A DNA stretch of 64,000 bases from DATFDN01 sp963767645 (lineage in GTDB: Bacteria > Pseudomonadota > Alphaproteobacteria > Acetobacterales > Acetobacteraceae), in contig CAVYEW010000021.1 of NCBI GenBank assembly GCA_963767645.1, forward strand, positions 35,340 to 99,339, in the 5' to 3' direction. The notes beneath the pieces were generated by a model. It made no database searches. It was not told the DNA's origin and saw nothing but the letters and a program-made list of their open reading frames with translations. The position numbers were made by a program, and so were the translations under genes. This document shows, one piece after another, positions 18,636 to 28,536 of this stretch. The stretch's first letter is position 1, and every line of letters begins with the position of its first letter.

Positions 18636-19807
18636 GGCCTCTCGCCGCAAATCAACGCGGCGGCCTGCTCGATGGTGAGGCACCGATGAAGCGGTGCGTC
18701 GCCCGTCCCTCCGTTGCGGACCAGCCCGTACCGGCCTTCCTCGCCCACCAGCGTGTACGCCGCCGTCGCGGGATGCGCGCATCCCTTGGCGCAGCCCGAG
18801 ACATGCACCGTGGCATGCAGATCCGGCGACAGCACTCTCATCGCATCCGCCCGCGCGTTGACCGAGGCGCCCGCGCAGCCAGGCCGACCGACGCAGGCGC
18901 TGATCTTCAGTCTCGGGTCCGTGGCATCGACGATCATGCCCATGGCCGCGCCCGCCTCCCGCAGCCTGATTGCATCCTGTCCCGAGACGCTCGGGATCAG
19001 GATTGCGCGCCACGGAGTTATGCGCAGCATGCCGTCTCCGAACTGGTCCGCCAGATCAACCAGACAGGCGAGAGACGCGGGGTTTGTCGTACCAAAAGGC
19101 AGCCCTAGGCCGAACGCGCCGCGCTCTCCGTCCGCGTAGGGAATCCATCCGATCGCCGACTGTGGCGAAGACCGCACCGGCATGTCCAGGCCAGCCGCGA
19201 CCAATAGACGCGGCACTCCGACCTCTCCCAGAAACGCGCGCATCCGGCGGGGTGCGGGCGAACAATGCGCGGACAGCTCAAGGAACGCGAGCGCAACCCG
19301 TACGACCCTTTCCACATGATCAGCGTGCCGCGCAGTGCCGCATACCACCCGGATATCCGCGTCGACATCGCCAAGCGGCAGTACGCCGCCGCCATCCACG
19401 CTGACGCAGAACTTGGGCGGCAGACCCGCGAAGCGCGGATCACGTGCAAGCATGTTCTCGATCGCGGCAGCGAGGATTGCCGCATCCGGGCTCGCGCCCG
19501 GATCGTCTCCGGCAAGCGGCGAGGCGATGACCGCCCGGCGCCGCTCCACCGCCGGATCGGCGTCGGCGAGGCCGGCCGAGACCATCGCCGCCGCGAACGC
19601 TGGAACGCCAGGCGCCTGTAATCCGCGCACCTGGACCGCGCCACGGCTCGTCAGCTCGATCGCGCCATTGCCGAACCGTGCAGCCGCGCCGGCAAGCCGG
19701 CGCGCGGCACCTGCCGTCAGCCGCGCGCCCGGCGGCTTCACCCGGACAAGCAAGCCGTCGCCGCTCGGCATCGGCTCAAACACGCCGGGACACCATCCTC
19801 TCAGCAC
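18632..19807 (-). CDS. cobG: Precorrin-3B synthase
   Basis: CobG uses O2 and an Fe-S/siroheme-type centre to make precorrin-3B, which marks the pathway as the aerobic type. The 391-residue protein begins RGWCPGVFEPMPSGDGLL and has two ferredoxin-like half domains. The cluster ligands lie in ACVGRPGCAGA and HVSGCAKGCAHP near the C-terminus. GTG 19807 is chosen because it overlaps the cobN stop region, like the other junctions of this operon, and precedes the conserved start; longer frames read into cobN. Confidence 0.9.
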   Translation of the reverse strand: MLRGWCPGVFEPMPSGDGLLVRVKPPGARLTAGAARRLAGAAARFGNGAIELTSRGAVQVRGLQAPGVPAFAAAMVSAGLADADPAVERRRAVIASPLAGDDPGASPDAAILAAAIENMLARDPRFAGLPPKFCVSVDGGGVLPLGDVDADIRVVCGTARHADHVERVVRVALAFLELSAHCSPAPRRMRAFLGEVGVPRLLVAAGLDMPVRSSPQSAIGWIPYADGERGAFGLGLPFGTTNPASLACLVDLADQFGDGMLRITPWRAILIPSVSGQDAIRLREAGAAMGMIVDATDPRLKISACVGRPGCAGASVNARADAMRVLSPDLHATVHVSGCAKGCAHPATAAYTLVGEEGRYGLVRNGGTGDAPLHRCLTIEQAAALICGERP

Positions 19808-22800
19808 GGACGATTCCCTTCGAGAATGCTGCCGACGGCATTGCGGCGGGACCGCCACAGATCGCGGCGCAGCGCCTCCCGGAACCTGCCGATCATTGCA
19901 TCCCGTGCCTCCGGGTTGGTCTGGCGCAAAAAGCAGTCCACCTCGGGATTGCCGAGCGTCGCATCGAATATGACGTCGAATTGCCGATCCAGCCGCTCCG
20001 GCAAGGTTGCCGCGAATGCAAAGAGCGCATCGACGGCGCGCGCGATCTCCGCCGCCCCGCGATACCCGTGACGCCTCATGCCGCTGATCCAGGCAGGATT
20101 TGCGCCGCGTCCCCGTATGACCCGAGCCACTTCCTCCCGCACAATCCGCGCACGCGGCGCTTCCGCTTGCGAACTATCCAGATGATACAGGTACCCGGAT
20201 CAGTTCCCAGGCTCGCCGCGGCGGCGGCAAAGCCGCCCTCGTGCGCGGCGTACTCGCCGCCATCCAGGATGTCCGCCTCGCAATGGTCCTGTGCGTGGAC
20301 GTACCCTTCCGCCGCGGCGACGCGCGCGGCGAAACCGACTGGATCGGCGGTGCCTTCCAGATCCTTGCCATAGGCATGGCAGGAAGCCGCAAGATACGCT
20401 TCTCCCAACTGTGCCCGGCATTGCCACGCGCCGCGATCGATCATGGCCGTAACGCCCGCTCCGTAGGCACCAAGCGGGGCACCGAAGATGCGCGTCGTTG
20501 CCCGGCGCAGCGCCGCACCCTCCAACCCGCGCGCAGCGGCGGCCAGCGGATTCCAGTCCGCGTTCTCCTCGCGTCCCGCAACCGCGCGCACGGCGGAATC
20601 GAACAGCAAGATCTGGGCCTCGAACGCATCGCGGAACAGGCCGGAAATCCGCAGCGTCACGTCCACGCGCGGCCCATCCAGCAAGGCGAGCGAGAGGACC
20701 TCGATCCCCCGGACCCGCCCCGATCCGGCGTCCCAGACCGGCCGCACCCCCATCAGGACCAGCGCGAGGGCCAGATCCTCGCCGCCGGTGCGCATGGTGG
20801 TGCTGCCCCACAGATCGATGACCAACGCCTTCGGCCAGTCACCGTGATCCTGCAGGTGCCGGCGCAGCAGCTCCGCCGCTGCACGCTCCGCAAGCCGCAC
20901 CGCGGCGCGCGTGGGGATCGCGCGCGGATCGACGGTGAACATATTCCGCCCAGTCGGCAGCACGTCGGCGCGCCCGCGCGTCGGGGCGCCGGCCGGTCCC
21001 GGCTGCACCAGCTTGCCGTCGAGTGCCGCGAGCAGTGCCGCTCTCTCCGCCGCCGCCGAAAGATCAACCCCGGCCTCAAGCAGCTCGACAGGCACGCCGG
21101 AACACGCCGATTGCAACGCCGTGAGATGCGCGGCTCGGTGCTCGGGCGCGGGCGCGCGCCCGAAGACATGCAGACCGGCCCGGATCTGCAGTTCCTTCAC
21201 GTCGCACAAATACGCGTCCAGACGCGCAAGCGCATCGTCCTCGGCGGCGTCCTCGCCGGCCCCGCTTTCCCGCAGCAGCCCGGTATCGGCGGCGTGGTCC
21301 AGAATCTCGCGCCGGAGCAGCGCGGTGCGCCGCCGGTCGAGGCCGTCGGCCGCGGCATATTCATCGATCATGCGCTCCAGCGCCTCGGCCGCGCCATGCG
21401 TCCCGGCGGCTTTCAGAGGGGGTGTCATGTGCCCGATCGTCACCGCCCCCAATCGGCGCTTCGCGCAGGCCGCCTCGCCTGGATTGTTGACGATGAAAGG
21501 ATAGATCACCGGCAATTCCCCGGTGAGCATTGCCGGGAAGCAGGAACCGGACAGAGCCGCCGCCTTGCCGGGAAGCCATTCCAGCGTTCCGTGCGCGCCG
21601 AGATGCACGAGGGCGTGGACGCCGATGACGTTGCGCAACCAGAGATAGAACGCCACATAGGCGTGGCGCGGCGGCAGGTCGGGATCGTGGTACGACGCCT
21701 TGCGGTCCGTGATGCTGCCGCGATCGGGTTGCACGACGACCAGGAGGTTTCCTACCGCTGCATAGCGCAATCTGAACGTGCCGTCCGATACCGCTGGATC
21801 GGCTTCCGGCGCTCCCCACGCATCCTCGATCCGCGTCCTCGCGGTCGGGAGCGTTGATACCAGACGTTCATAGCTCGCCAAGTCAAGGATCGGCGCCGGT
21901 TTTGCGCTGCAAAGCCGCTCGGCGAGCGCCGCATGCTCCTCGACGGTGTAGCCGGCTTCGCCACAAAGGCGAGCGATCTCGTCGAGGCTCGCGAGACTGT
22001 CCAGCCCCAATGCGTGCCCGAGCTGGCCTCCGCCTGCGCCCGGATAGTCCGACAATAGGATCGCCACCCGACGCACGGCGCGCGGGGCGGCGGCGAGCCG
22101 CGCCCAGCCGGACGCTCGCCCCGCCGCCAAGGCAATCCCGTCCGCATCCGGGCGATGCACCGCGCGCGCGTAGTCCAGCCCGGGAACCGGTTCCTCGAGC
22201 GACTTGAAAGCGATTGCCGTGGTCAGCAGGCGTCCATCAAGCTCCGGCAACACGACCTGCATTGCGAGGTCGGCTTGCGACACGCCGCGCGTCGAGGCCT
22301 GCCAAGCCTCGCGGGGCGTGCCCGCAAGGATCAGTTGCAGGACCGGAACTCCGGCTTCATCCAGTGGCGATGCCGCGCCCGCCCCGCGGGCGGAGAAGCC
22401 GGTTGCAGTCAGCACCACCGAGGGGCGCCAGGTTCGCAGCCGATCGGCGACAAATCCCGCCGCCGCCGATTCCTTGAGACTGGAGGCGTACATCGCCCGA
22501 ACTCCCAGCCCCCGCGCGCACAGCGCCTCGGACAACGCGGTGATCGGAGCGATGTCGCCGGCCAGAAGATGCGAGCGATAGAACACAATGGCGGCGAGCC
22601 CGGCTGGGCCGCTCTCCGGCACGCTCAGGACATGCACCCCGGCGCGGGGCAACGGCGCGGGCGGGCGCGTCGGTTTGAAGCCAAGGCCGCCCAACTGACC
22701 GGCCAGGGCGAGCGCTTGCCCGACGTTTTCCGGCCCGCCATGACGGAAATACGCGGTGAGGCGAGACAGATCGGATGTCGGCAACGTGGACAGCTCCGCC

Positions 22801-23171
22801 AGGCGCGGATCATCCCGATCGTCGCCGGGCAGCAGCGCAAGTGCGATGTCGCCCTGACGGCAGAGGCCGGCAAGCTCCTCGATACCATATCGCCAGTGCT
22901 CCACCCCCCCGAGCAGGCGCACGACAACGACGCGTGCCCGCGCGATTACCTGCTCGGCATACAGGTCCACCGACATCGGATGGCGCAGGCGTTCTAAGTT
23001 CGCCAGACGCAAGCTCGGCCGTTCCGGACCCATCTCTTCCCACGCCGCCGCCGCGGCGCCGAGGTCGCTGTCGGAGAAGGACAGAAACACGAGATCGGCC
23101 GGCGCATGGCCGAGATCGACCGCGCGCGCCTCCTCGTCCAGGGATCGGGTCTCACGGACCAGCAGATGCAC
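19801..23171 (-). pseudogene. cobN: Cobaltochelatase subunit CobN, frameshifted near the C-terminus
   Basis: CobN is the large chelatase subunit that inserts cobalt into hydrogenobyrinate a,c-diamide with the CobS/CobT ATPases, which are not in this window. About 1000 residues are intact, including VHLGAHGTLEWLPGK, WGSTTMRTGGEDLALAL and the HEGGFAAAA segment. Near 20190 the frame breaks: after LGTDPG the normal continuation LYHLDSSQAEAPRARIVREEVARVIRG is in another frame, running to 19801. One missing base (or two extra) explains it. The start is GTG 23171, just after the cobW stop. Without the tail the product gets a short unrelated end. Confidence 0.88.
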
Positions 23172-23175
23172 GGAG

Positions 23176-24222
23176 TTACACTCTCACCGGCACCGATCCC
23201 AAGACCGCCGACTCGATCGCCGCCCGGTCAAGTCCGCTCTGGCCAATCACCACAAGGTGGCCCTCCCGTATTTCGCTTGGACGATCGTAGTGATGGCGGA
23301 ACCGGCCACCGACCCCTTGCACCGCGAGGCGCAGCGGCTTGCCACGCACTGCGACGAACCCCTTGATGCGGAGAATGTCGTGCTCCTCGCAAGCCGCTTG
23401 CAGGCGCTGGATCAGCTTCTCCGGCGCCTCGATTTCCGGCAGCCGCACCACGAAGGTTTCGAAGTCGTTGTGCTCGTGCGCGCCATCCTCGGCGTCGTGA
23501 TGCGATGGCCGGGCGCCGAGATCGTCCTCGGCTGCGGCCGCCAAGCCGAGCAGGATCGCAGGATCAAGCCGGGCTTCTTGCGTCGCGACCAGCTTGACCG
23601 ACCGCCGCACCACCTTGCCGATCTCGTCCCGCAGCCGGGCAAGGGAAGCTTGCTCCAGCAGGTCGCTCTTGTTCAGAACCACGAGGTCGGCGGCAAGGAG
23701 CTGGTCCTCGTATACCTCCGACAACGGATTGTCGTGCTCGACCGAGGCGTCCTCGGCGCGCTGGCGGGCCACCGCGGCCGGATCGTTCGCGAACCGTCCT
23801 TCCGCGACGGCCGGCCCGTCCACGACGGCGATCACCCCGTCCACCGTGACCCGGGAGCGGATCCCTGGCCAGCCGAACGCCTTGAGCAGCGGCTTGGGCA
23901 GCACAAGGCCGGAGGTCTCGATCAGGATGTGCTCGGGCGGCGCGGGCCGATCCAGCAGCGCCTGCATGGTCGGCAGGAACTCCTCGGCCACCGTGCAGCA
24001 CAGGCAGCCATTCGCCAGCTCGACAATGTCGTCCTCGGTGCAACCCGTGATGCCGCAGCTTCGCAGCATGTCGCCGTCAATGCCGAGCAGGCCGAACTCA
24101 TTCACGATGACGGCGATGCGCCGGCCGCGCGCATGCTCGAGGACATGCCGGACCAGCGTGGTCTTTCCGGCGCCCAGGAACCCGGTCACGATCGTGACCG
24201 GGATCTTGCCTTGCGGACTCAT
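23176..24222 (-). CDS. cobW: CobW-family metallochaperone GTPase
   Basis: This 348-residue P-loop GTPase has Walker A TGFLGAGKTTLV and the metal-binding CxCC motif in ELANGCLCCTVAEEF. It also has base-recognition NKSD, a histidine-rich insert (HHDAEDGAHEH) and the CobW C-terminal domain. CobW proteins are thought to deliver cobalt to CobN, which fits the very next gene. ATG 24222 overlaps the stop of the upstream DUF1636 gene (ATGA). Confidence 0.94.
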   Translation of the reverse strand: MSPQGKIPVTIVTGFLGAGKTTLVRHVLEHARGRRIAVIVNEFGLLGIDGDMLRSCGITGCTEDDIVELANGCLCCTVAEEFLPTMQALLDRPAPPEHILIETSGLVLPKPLLKAFGWPGIRSRVTVDGVIAVVDGPAVAEGRFANDPAAVARQRAEDASVEHDNPLSEVYEDQLLAADLVVLNKSDLLEQASLARLRDEIGKVVRRSVKLVATQEARLDPAILLGLAAAAEDDLGARPSHHDAEDGAHEHNDFETFVVRLPEIEAPEKLIQRLQAACEEHDILRIKGFVAVRGKPLRLAVQGVGGRFRHHYDRPSEIREGHLVVIGQSGLDRAAIESAVLGSVPVRV

Positions 24223-24599
24223 AGGCCGACCTCCATCGGCGGCACGCGGCCCATGATGATGTGCTGCAACGAGGCCGGCCGGCGCGAGGGCAGGACCGTC
24301 CCGTTCGCAGAGGCCGCATAGGCGACCCCATAGGCGAGCAGGTCGAGGGCGTGCTCCGGCGCGAGCCGGCCGAGCAGATACGTCCATTTGCCGGGCATTG
24401 AGATCACTCCGCTGCACCCGCGCTCGCAATTGGCGAGGCAGGATACCGACCGCAGATCGACGGGCGTGGCCGCACCGCTGATCAGCCGCTCCAGCGCCGC
24501 ATGGAGCCGTGCGCCTCGGCTCGGCGAGTCCTCGTCCAACGCCTCGCCAGCGCGACATTTGGTGCAGATAATCAGGCGCGGTCGGCAGGACTCAGTCAT
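24219..24599 (-). CDS. DUF1636 family protein, first gene of the cobalamin operon
   Basis: This 126-residue protein of the DUF1636 family commonly sits beside cobW. Four cysteines stand out: ICTKCRAG near the N-terminus and SVSCLANCERGCSGV in the middle. The pattern resembles thioredoxin-like ferredoxins, so metal or Fe-S binding is plausible but unproven. ATG 24599 is preceded by a G-rich ribosome binding site. It is the gene directly under the riboswitch. Confidence 0.85.
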   Translation of the reverse strand: MTESCRPRLIICTKCRAGEALDEDSPSRGARLHAALERLISGAATPVDLRSVSCLANCERGCSGVISMPGKWTYLLGRLAPEHALDLLAYGVAYAASANGTVLPSRRPASLQHIIMGRVPPMEVGL

Positions 24600-24734
24600 G
24601 GGCACCCCCCGGCATGGCGCAACAGGCGCGTACAAGTCAGGGATGCCGGCCATTCCCGATCAGGCGTCGGGGATCGGCCGATACGTGCTCACCACAGCCG
24701 CGGCATCCCGCACGGCGCGTGGCCAGTCATCGAT

Positions 24735-24910
24735 GGCAGGTCTCCTGGCTCGCGGATCGAACGCTGCCCGTCCGCCTTCCCGGTATTACCCAGTGGCCTC
24801 GCGACGGGCCGCTTTCCGCTTACAGTTGCGGGAGCAGCCGCGGCATGGGGGCGAACCCCGCACCGCATTCCCTTTTCACCTTCCGCCATGGAAGGACCAT
24901 CGAAGGTCGT
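24735..24910 (-). promoter_or_regulatory. Cobalamin riboswitch
   Basis: Read on the minus strand, all hallmarks of the adenosylcobalamin aptamer appear in order: AAAAGGGAA then GGTG (about 24870-24890), CTCCCGCAACTGTAAGCGG, the B12 box GCCACTGGGTAATACCGGGAAGG, and the closing GCGAGCCAGGAGACCTGCC (ending 24735). It lies about 135 nt before the DUF1636 start and would turn down the DUF1636-cobW-cobN-cobG-cobH-cobI-cobJ operon when cobalamin is plentiful. I could not identify a clear terminator, so control of translation start is likely. The divergent cobU gene begins 40 bp beyond its 5' end. Confidence 0.93.
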
Positions 24911-24949
24911 CTATTAGCCCCGCTGTTCACCCGAGGTCAAAGGAGACAC

Positions 24950-25456
24950 GTGCCCGACCGCCTCACCCTGGTTCTCGGCGGCGCCCGATCGGGCAAGAGC
25001 CGCCATGCCGAGCAGCTCGTCACCGCGCTGCCGCCGCCCTGGAGCTATGTCGCCACGGCGCAGCCGCTCGACGAGGAGATGCGGGCGCGCATCGCCGCCC
25101 ACCGTGCGCGCCGCGTCACCGGCTGGGTCACTGTGGAGGCTCCGCTCGACCTGGCGGGCGCGATCCGCACAGCGTCGAGCGCGCCGATGCTGGTCGATTG
25201 CCTGACGCTCTGGGCGAGCAACCTTCTCCTCAACGACTCCGACATGGCGAGAGCAACGGCGGCGCTGGACGCCGCGCTGGATGCGCGCGCGGCGCCGACG
25301 GTGTTGGTGGCGAACGAAGTCGGGCTCGGTATCGTACCCGAGAACACCCTGGCGCGCGCCTTCCGCGATGCAGCGGGGCGACTCAATCAACATCTCGCCG
25401 CGCGTGCGGACAGCGTGCTGTTCCTGGTCGCCGGCCTGCCGATGAGGGTCAAATGA
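24950..25456 (+). CDS. cobU: Adenosylcobinamide kinase/adenosylcobinamide-phosphate guanylyltransferase
   Basis: This 168-residue bifunctional enzyme phosphorylates adenosylcobinamide and transfers GMP to it. The P-loop GGARSGKSRHAEQL is at the N-terminus, followed by the YVATAQPLDEEM segment and DCLTLWASNLL. GTG 24950 follows aaaggaga at good spacing. It starts the plus-strand cobU-cobO-cobQ operon, divergent from the riboswitch operon; no riboswitch is seen on this side. Confidence 0.93.
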   Translation: MPDRLTLVLGGARSGKSRHAEQLVTALPPPWSYVATAQPLDEEMRARIAAHRARRVTGWVTVEAPLDLAGAIRTASSAPMLVDCLTLWASNLLLNDSDMARATAALDAALDARAAPTVLVANEVGLGIVPENTLARAFRDAAGRLNQHLAARADSVLFLVAGLPMRVK

Positions 25457-26058
25457 CGGACGATGACGCGGCACGCCACCGGGCCAAGATGGCGCATCGC
25501 AAGGCGGTGCAAGACGCGGAGGTCGCCGGCAAGGCGATTGAGAAGGGCCTGCTGATCGTTCATACCGGGCCGGGGAAAGGGAAATCCACCGCCGCGTTCG
25601 GCCTGGTGCTGCGCATGGTCGGCCACGGCCGGAAAACCGCGGTTGTGCAGTTCGTCAAAGGGGCCTGGTCCACCGGCGAGCGCAGCGTGCTTGAGCGCTT
25701 CGGCGCGCTGGTGACGTGGCACACTATGGGTGAGGGCTTCACCTGGGAGACCCAGGACAAGGCGCGCGACATCGCCGCCTGCGAGCGGGCGTGGCAGCTT
25801 GCGACGGAGCTGATGCGGCAGCCGGACCTGGCGCTGCTGGTGCTCGATGAACTGAATATCGCATTGCGCTACGACTATCTTCCGCTGGAGGCGGTGCTGG
25901 GCGCGATACGTGCTCGCCGGCCGGACCTGCATGTCGTCATCACCGGGCGGAACGCCAAGCCGGCGCTGATCGAGGCCGCCGACCTGGTTACTGAGATGAC
26001 CGTGGTGAAGCACCACTTCTCGGCCGGGGTGAAGGCGCAACCGGGCATCGAGTTCTGA
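25453..26058 (+). CDS. cobO: Corrinoid adenosyltransferase, CobO/BtuR type
   Basis: This 201-residue enzyme adds the 5'-deoxyadenosyl group to cob(I)yrinate diamide. The unusual P-loop HTGPGKGKSTAAFG is present, with VQFVKGAWSTGE, the Walker B-like LLVLDELNIALRYDYL and the terminal TEMTVVKHHFSAGVKAQPGIEF. ATG 25453 overlaps the cobU stop (ATGA). Confidence 0.96.
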   Translation: MTDDDAARHRAKMAHRKAVQDAEVAGKAIEKGLLIVHTGPGKGKSTAAFGLVLRMVGHGRKTAVVQFVKGAWSTGERSVLERFGALVTWHTMGEGFTWETQDKARDIAACERAWQLATELMRQPDLALLVLDELNIALRYDYLPLEAVLGAIRARRPDLHVVITGRNAKPALIEAADLVTEMTVVKHHFSAGVKAQPGIEF

Positions 26059-27524
26059 TGTCCGGCGCGCGGCTGCTGATGTTCCAGGGCACCGGCTCCA
26101 GCGTCGGCAAATCCGTGCTGGTCGCGGGATTGGCGCGGGCGCTGGTGCATCGCGGACTGACGGTTCGCCCGTTCAAGCCGCAGAACATGTCCAACAACGC
26201 CGCCGTGACCGAGGACGGCGGCGAGATCGGGCGCGCGCAGGCATTGCAGGCCAGGGCCTGCGGCATTGCCGCAAGCGTTCACATGAATCCCGTCCTGCTG
26301 AAGCCGCAGAGCCAAACCGGGGCGCAGCTCGTGGTGCAGGGGCAGGTTGTACGTAACGTCCGCGCCCGGGAGTACCAGGACCTTAAGAAGACGCTTTTGC
26401 CAAGCGTGCTCGACAGCATCGCGCGACTGCGCGCCGAAGCGGACATCGTGCTGGTCGAAGGTGCGGGAAGCGCGTCGGAGATCAACCTGCGGGCCAATGA
26501 TATCGCCAACATGGGTTTCGCGCGCGCCGCCGAGGCTCCGGTCGTTCTGATCGGCGACATCGACCGCGGCGGCGTGATCGCAAGCCTGGTCGGCACCCAC
26601 GCCGTGATCGAGCCCGCGGACGCCGCCCTGGTGGGCGGCTTCATCGTCAATAGGATGCGCGGCGACCCCTCGCTGTTTGCGGACGGAATGCGGATCATCA
26701 GCGAGCGGACCGGCTGGACGGCGCTGGGCCTGGTGCCGCATCTGGACTCGGTGCGCGACCTGCCAGCCGAGGATTCGGCGGAGCTCGCGGAACGCACGCG
26801 CGCGCGCAGGCCGAGCGCCACGCTGCATGTCGCCGTGCCGCTGCTGCCCTGCATCGCCAACTTCGACGATCTCGACCCGTTACGAGGGGAGCCGAACGTC
26901 GATCTGGCATTCGTGCCTCGCGGTACGCCGCTGCCCCGCTCGGCCGAACTGGTGATCCTCCCGGGCTCTAAGGCCACCATCGCCGATCTGGCGACGTTGC
27001 GCGCCGAGGGATGGGACATCGACCTTGCGGCGCATGTGCGCGCGGGTGGGCGCGTGCTTGGGCTCTGCGGCGGCTACCAGATGCTGGGGCGCCGGATCAC
27101 CGATCCCGAGGGGATTGAGGGACCGCCCGCGAGTGTCGCGGGCCTTGATCTGCTGGATGTCGAAACAGTGCTGACCGGAGCCAAGCAGCTGGCGCGGGTG
27201 AGTGGCATTTTGACGTACGGAGCACGCTTCGACGGCTATGAGATGCACAGCGGCCGGACAACCGGGCCGGGTGCCGGCAGGCCTCTGGTGCGGTTCAACG
27301 ATGGGCGCTGCGACGGCGCAATGTCGAAGGACGGACGCGTGTGCGGAACCTATGTCCATGGCCTGTTCGCGTCCGACGAGTGCCGGGCGGGTTGGCTCGC
27401 GACTCACGGCGCGATCTCCGCCGCGTCCTCATATGACGCGAGCATCGAGGCGGCGCTGGACACGCTCGCCCGCCATATCGAGATCCATGTCGATGTCGAT
27501 CGCCTGCTCAGCCTTGCGCGATGA
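26058..27524 (+). CDS. cobQ: Cobyric acid synthase
   Basis: This 488-residue amidotransferase makes the b, d, e and g amides of adenosylcobyrinate. The N-terminal synthetase domain begins FQGTGSSVGKSVLVAGLARAL and includes FKPQNMSNNAAVT. The class I amidotransferase domain has the nucleophile region GLCGGYQMLGR and the C-terminal GTYVHGLF. The ATG shares one base with the cobO stop (TGATG). Its end overlaps cobD tail to tail by 17 bp. Confidence 0.96.
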   Translation: MSGARLLMFQGTGSSVGKSVLVAGLARALVHRGLTVRPFKPQNMSNNAAVTEDGGEIGRAQALQARACGIAASVHMNPVLLKPQSQTGAQLVVQGQVVRNVRAREYQDLKKTLLPSVLDSIARLRAEADIVLVEGAGSASEINLRANDIANMGFARAAEAPVVLIGDIDRGGVIASLVGTHAVIEPADAALVGGFIVNRMRGDPSLFADGMRIISERTGWTALGLVPHLDSVRDLPAEDSAELAERTRARRPSATLHVAVPLLPCIANFDDLDPLRGEPNVDLAFVPRGTPLPRSAELVILPGSKATIADLATLRAEGWDIDLAAHVRAGGRVLGLCGGYQMLGRRITDPEGIEGPPASVAGLDLLDVETVLTGAKQLARVSGILTYGARFDGYEMHSGRTTGPGAGRPLVRFNDGRCDGAMSKDGRVCGTYVHGLFASDECRAGWLATHGAISAASSYDASIEAALDTLARHIEIHVDVDRLLSLAR

Positions 27525-28497
27525 CGGCGAGGATCAGGACCATGCCGAACTGGATGAGGCAGGCGAGGCGATAGAGCGACAGCGCGCGCCGCAGATCCGC
27601 GACGGTCGCCTCGGCGCGTCCGTTGCCCATCCATGCGTCCTCGATGCGGGTCGCGCCATAGGTGCGCGGGCCGGCAAGGCGCAACCCGAGCGCGCCGGCC
27701 ATCGCCGCTTCCGGCCAGCCGGCGTTCGGCGATCGATGTTGGGACGCATCGCGCCATGCGGCACGCAAGGCCGCCGCTCCCCGCGCGTGTGGATGCAGAC
27801 AGGCGGCGAGACTGAGCCAGAGTGCGGCGAGACGGGAAGCCGGCAGATTGACTAGATCATCGAGTCGCGCCGATGCCCAACCGAACGCCGCGTACCGAGG
27901 CGTGCGGTGCCCGAGCATGCTGTCGGCGGTATTGATCGCCTTGTAGCCGGCGATCCCAGGCAGGCCGAACAGCGCACACCAGAAGGCGGGCGCTACGACG
28001 GCGTCCGAGAAGTTCTCCGCCAGGCTCTCGATCGCGGCTCGGACCACGGCCGCCTGGTCAAGCGTCTCCGGGTTACGGCCGACGATCAGCGACACGGCTT
28101 GCCGGCCGGCGTGCAAGCCATGCCCGTCAAGCGCCGTCGCGACCGCGCGCACATGGGTCCAAAGGCTGCGCTGCGCGAACAGAGTGCTGCACAGCAACAC
28201 CAATGCTGCAACGCCGAGAGCCCGTTTGGGCCAAGACAGCATCGCGATTTGGGCGGCCTCTGCCACCATGAGCACGACGGCGATCACGACCGCTATGGTA
28301 AGGACACCGAACCCCCGCCGCTTCCAAAACGGGTCGCGCGCGCAATTCAGCGGCCGATCCATCCGCCCGAGCAGCACGCCAACCCACACCACTGGATGGC
28401 GGATGGCATTGAACAGAAATGCAGGGTAGCCAAAGACGGCTTCCGCCAGCAGGGCACCCGCGAGAACGATCAGGTTCGAGGAAAGATGCAGCGTCAT
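27508..28497 (-). CDS. cobD: Adenosylcobinamide-phosphate synthase (CbiB/CobD)
   Basis: This 329-residue membrane protein joins the aminopropanol arm to cobyric acid. Several hydrophobic helices alternate with conserved loops: HPVVWVGVLLGRMDR, RNPETLD, ESLAENFSDAVVAPAFW, KAINTADSMLGHR and RSPNAGWPEAAMAGALG. ATG 28497 is preferred to an upstream start that overlaps cobC. It is divergent from cobC, with only 39 bp between the two start codons. Confidence 0.94.
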   Translation of the reverse strand: MTLHLSSNLIVLAGALLAEAVFGYPAFLFNAIRHPVVWVGVLLGRMDRPLNCARDPFWKRRGFGVLTIAVVIAVVLMVAEAAQIAMLSWPKRALGVAALVLLCSTLFAQRSLWTHVRAVATALDGHGLHAGRQAVSLIVGRNPETLDQAAVVRAAIESLAENFSDAVVAPAFWCALFGLPGIAGYKAINTADSMLGHRTPRYAAFGWASARLDDLVNLPASRLAALWLSLAACLHPHARGAAALRAAWRDASQHRSPNAGWPEAAMAGALGLRLAGPRTYGATRIEDAWMGNGRAEATVADLRRALSLYRLACLIQFGMVLILAVIAQG

Positions 28498-28536
28498 GCG
28501 CTTGACGTGAACGACGATGCGACGACGGGAGCGCCG

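Noticed and set aside
20241..21857. 538-codon plus-strand open frame inside cobN
   Set aside because: cobN is unmistakable on the other strand; this frame has no motifs or ribosome binding site.
27907..28536. 210-codon N-terminal extension of the cobC frame
   Set aside because: It is antisense to cobD and has no similarity to CobC, whose conserved start follows the ATGs at 28537/28540.
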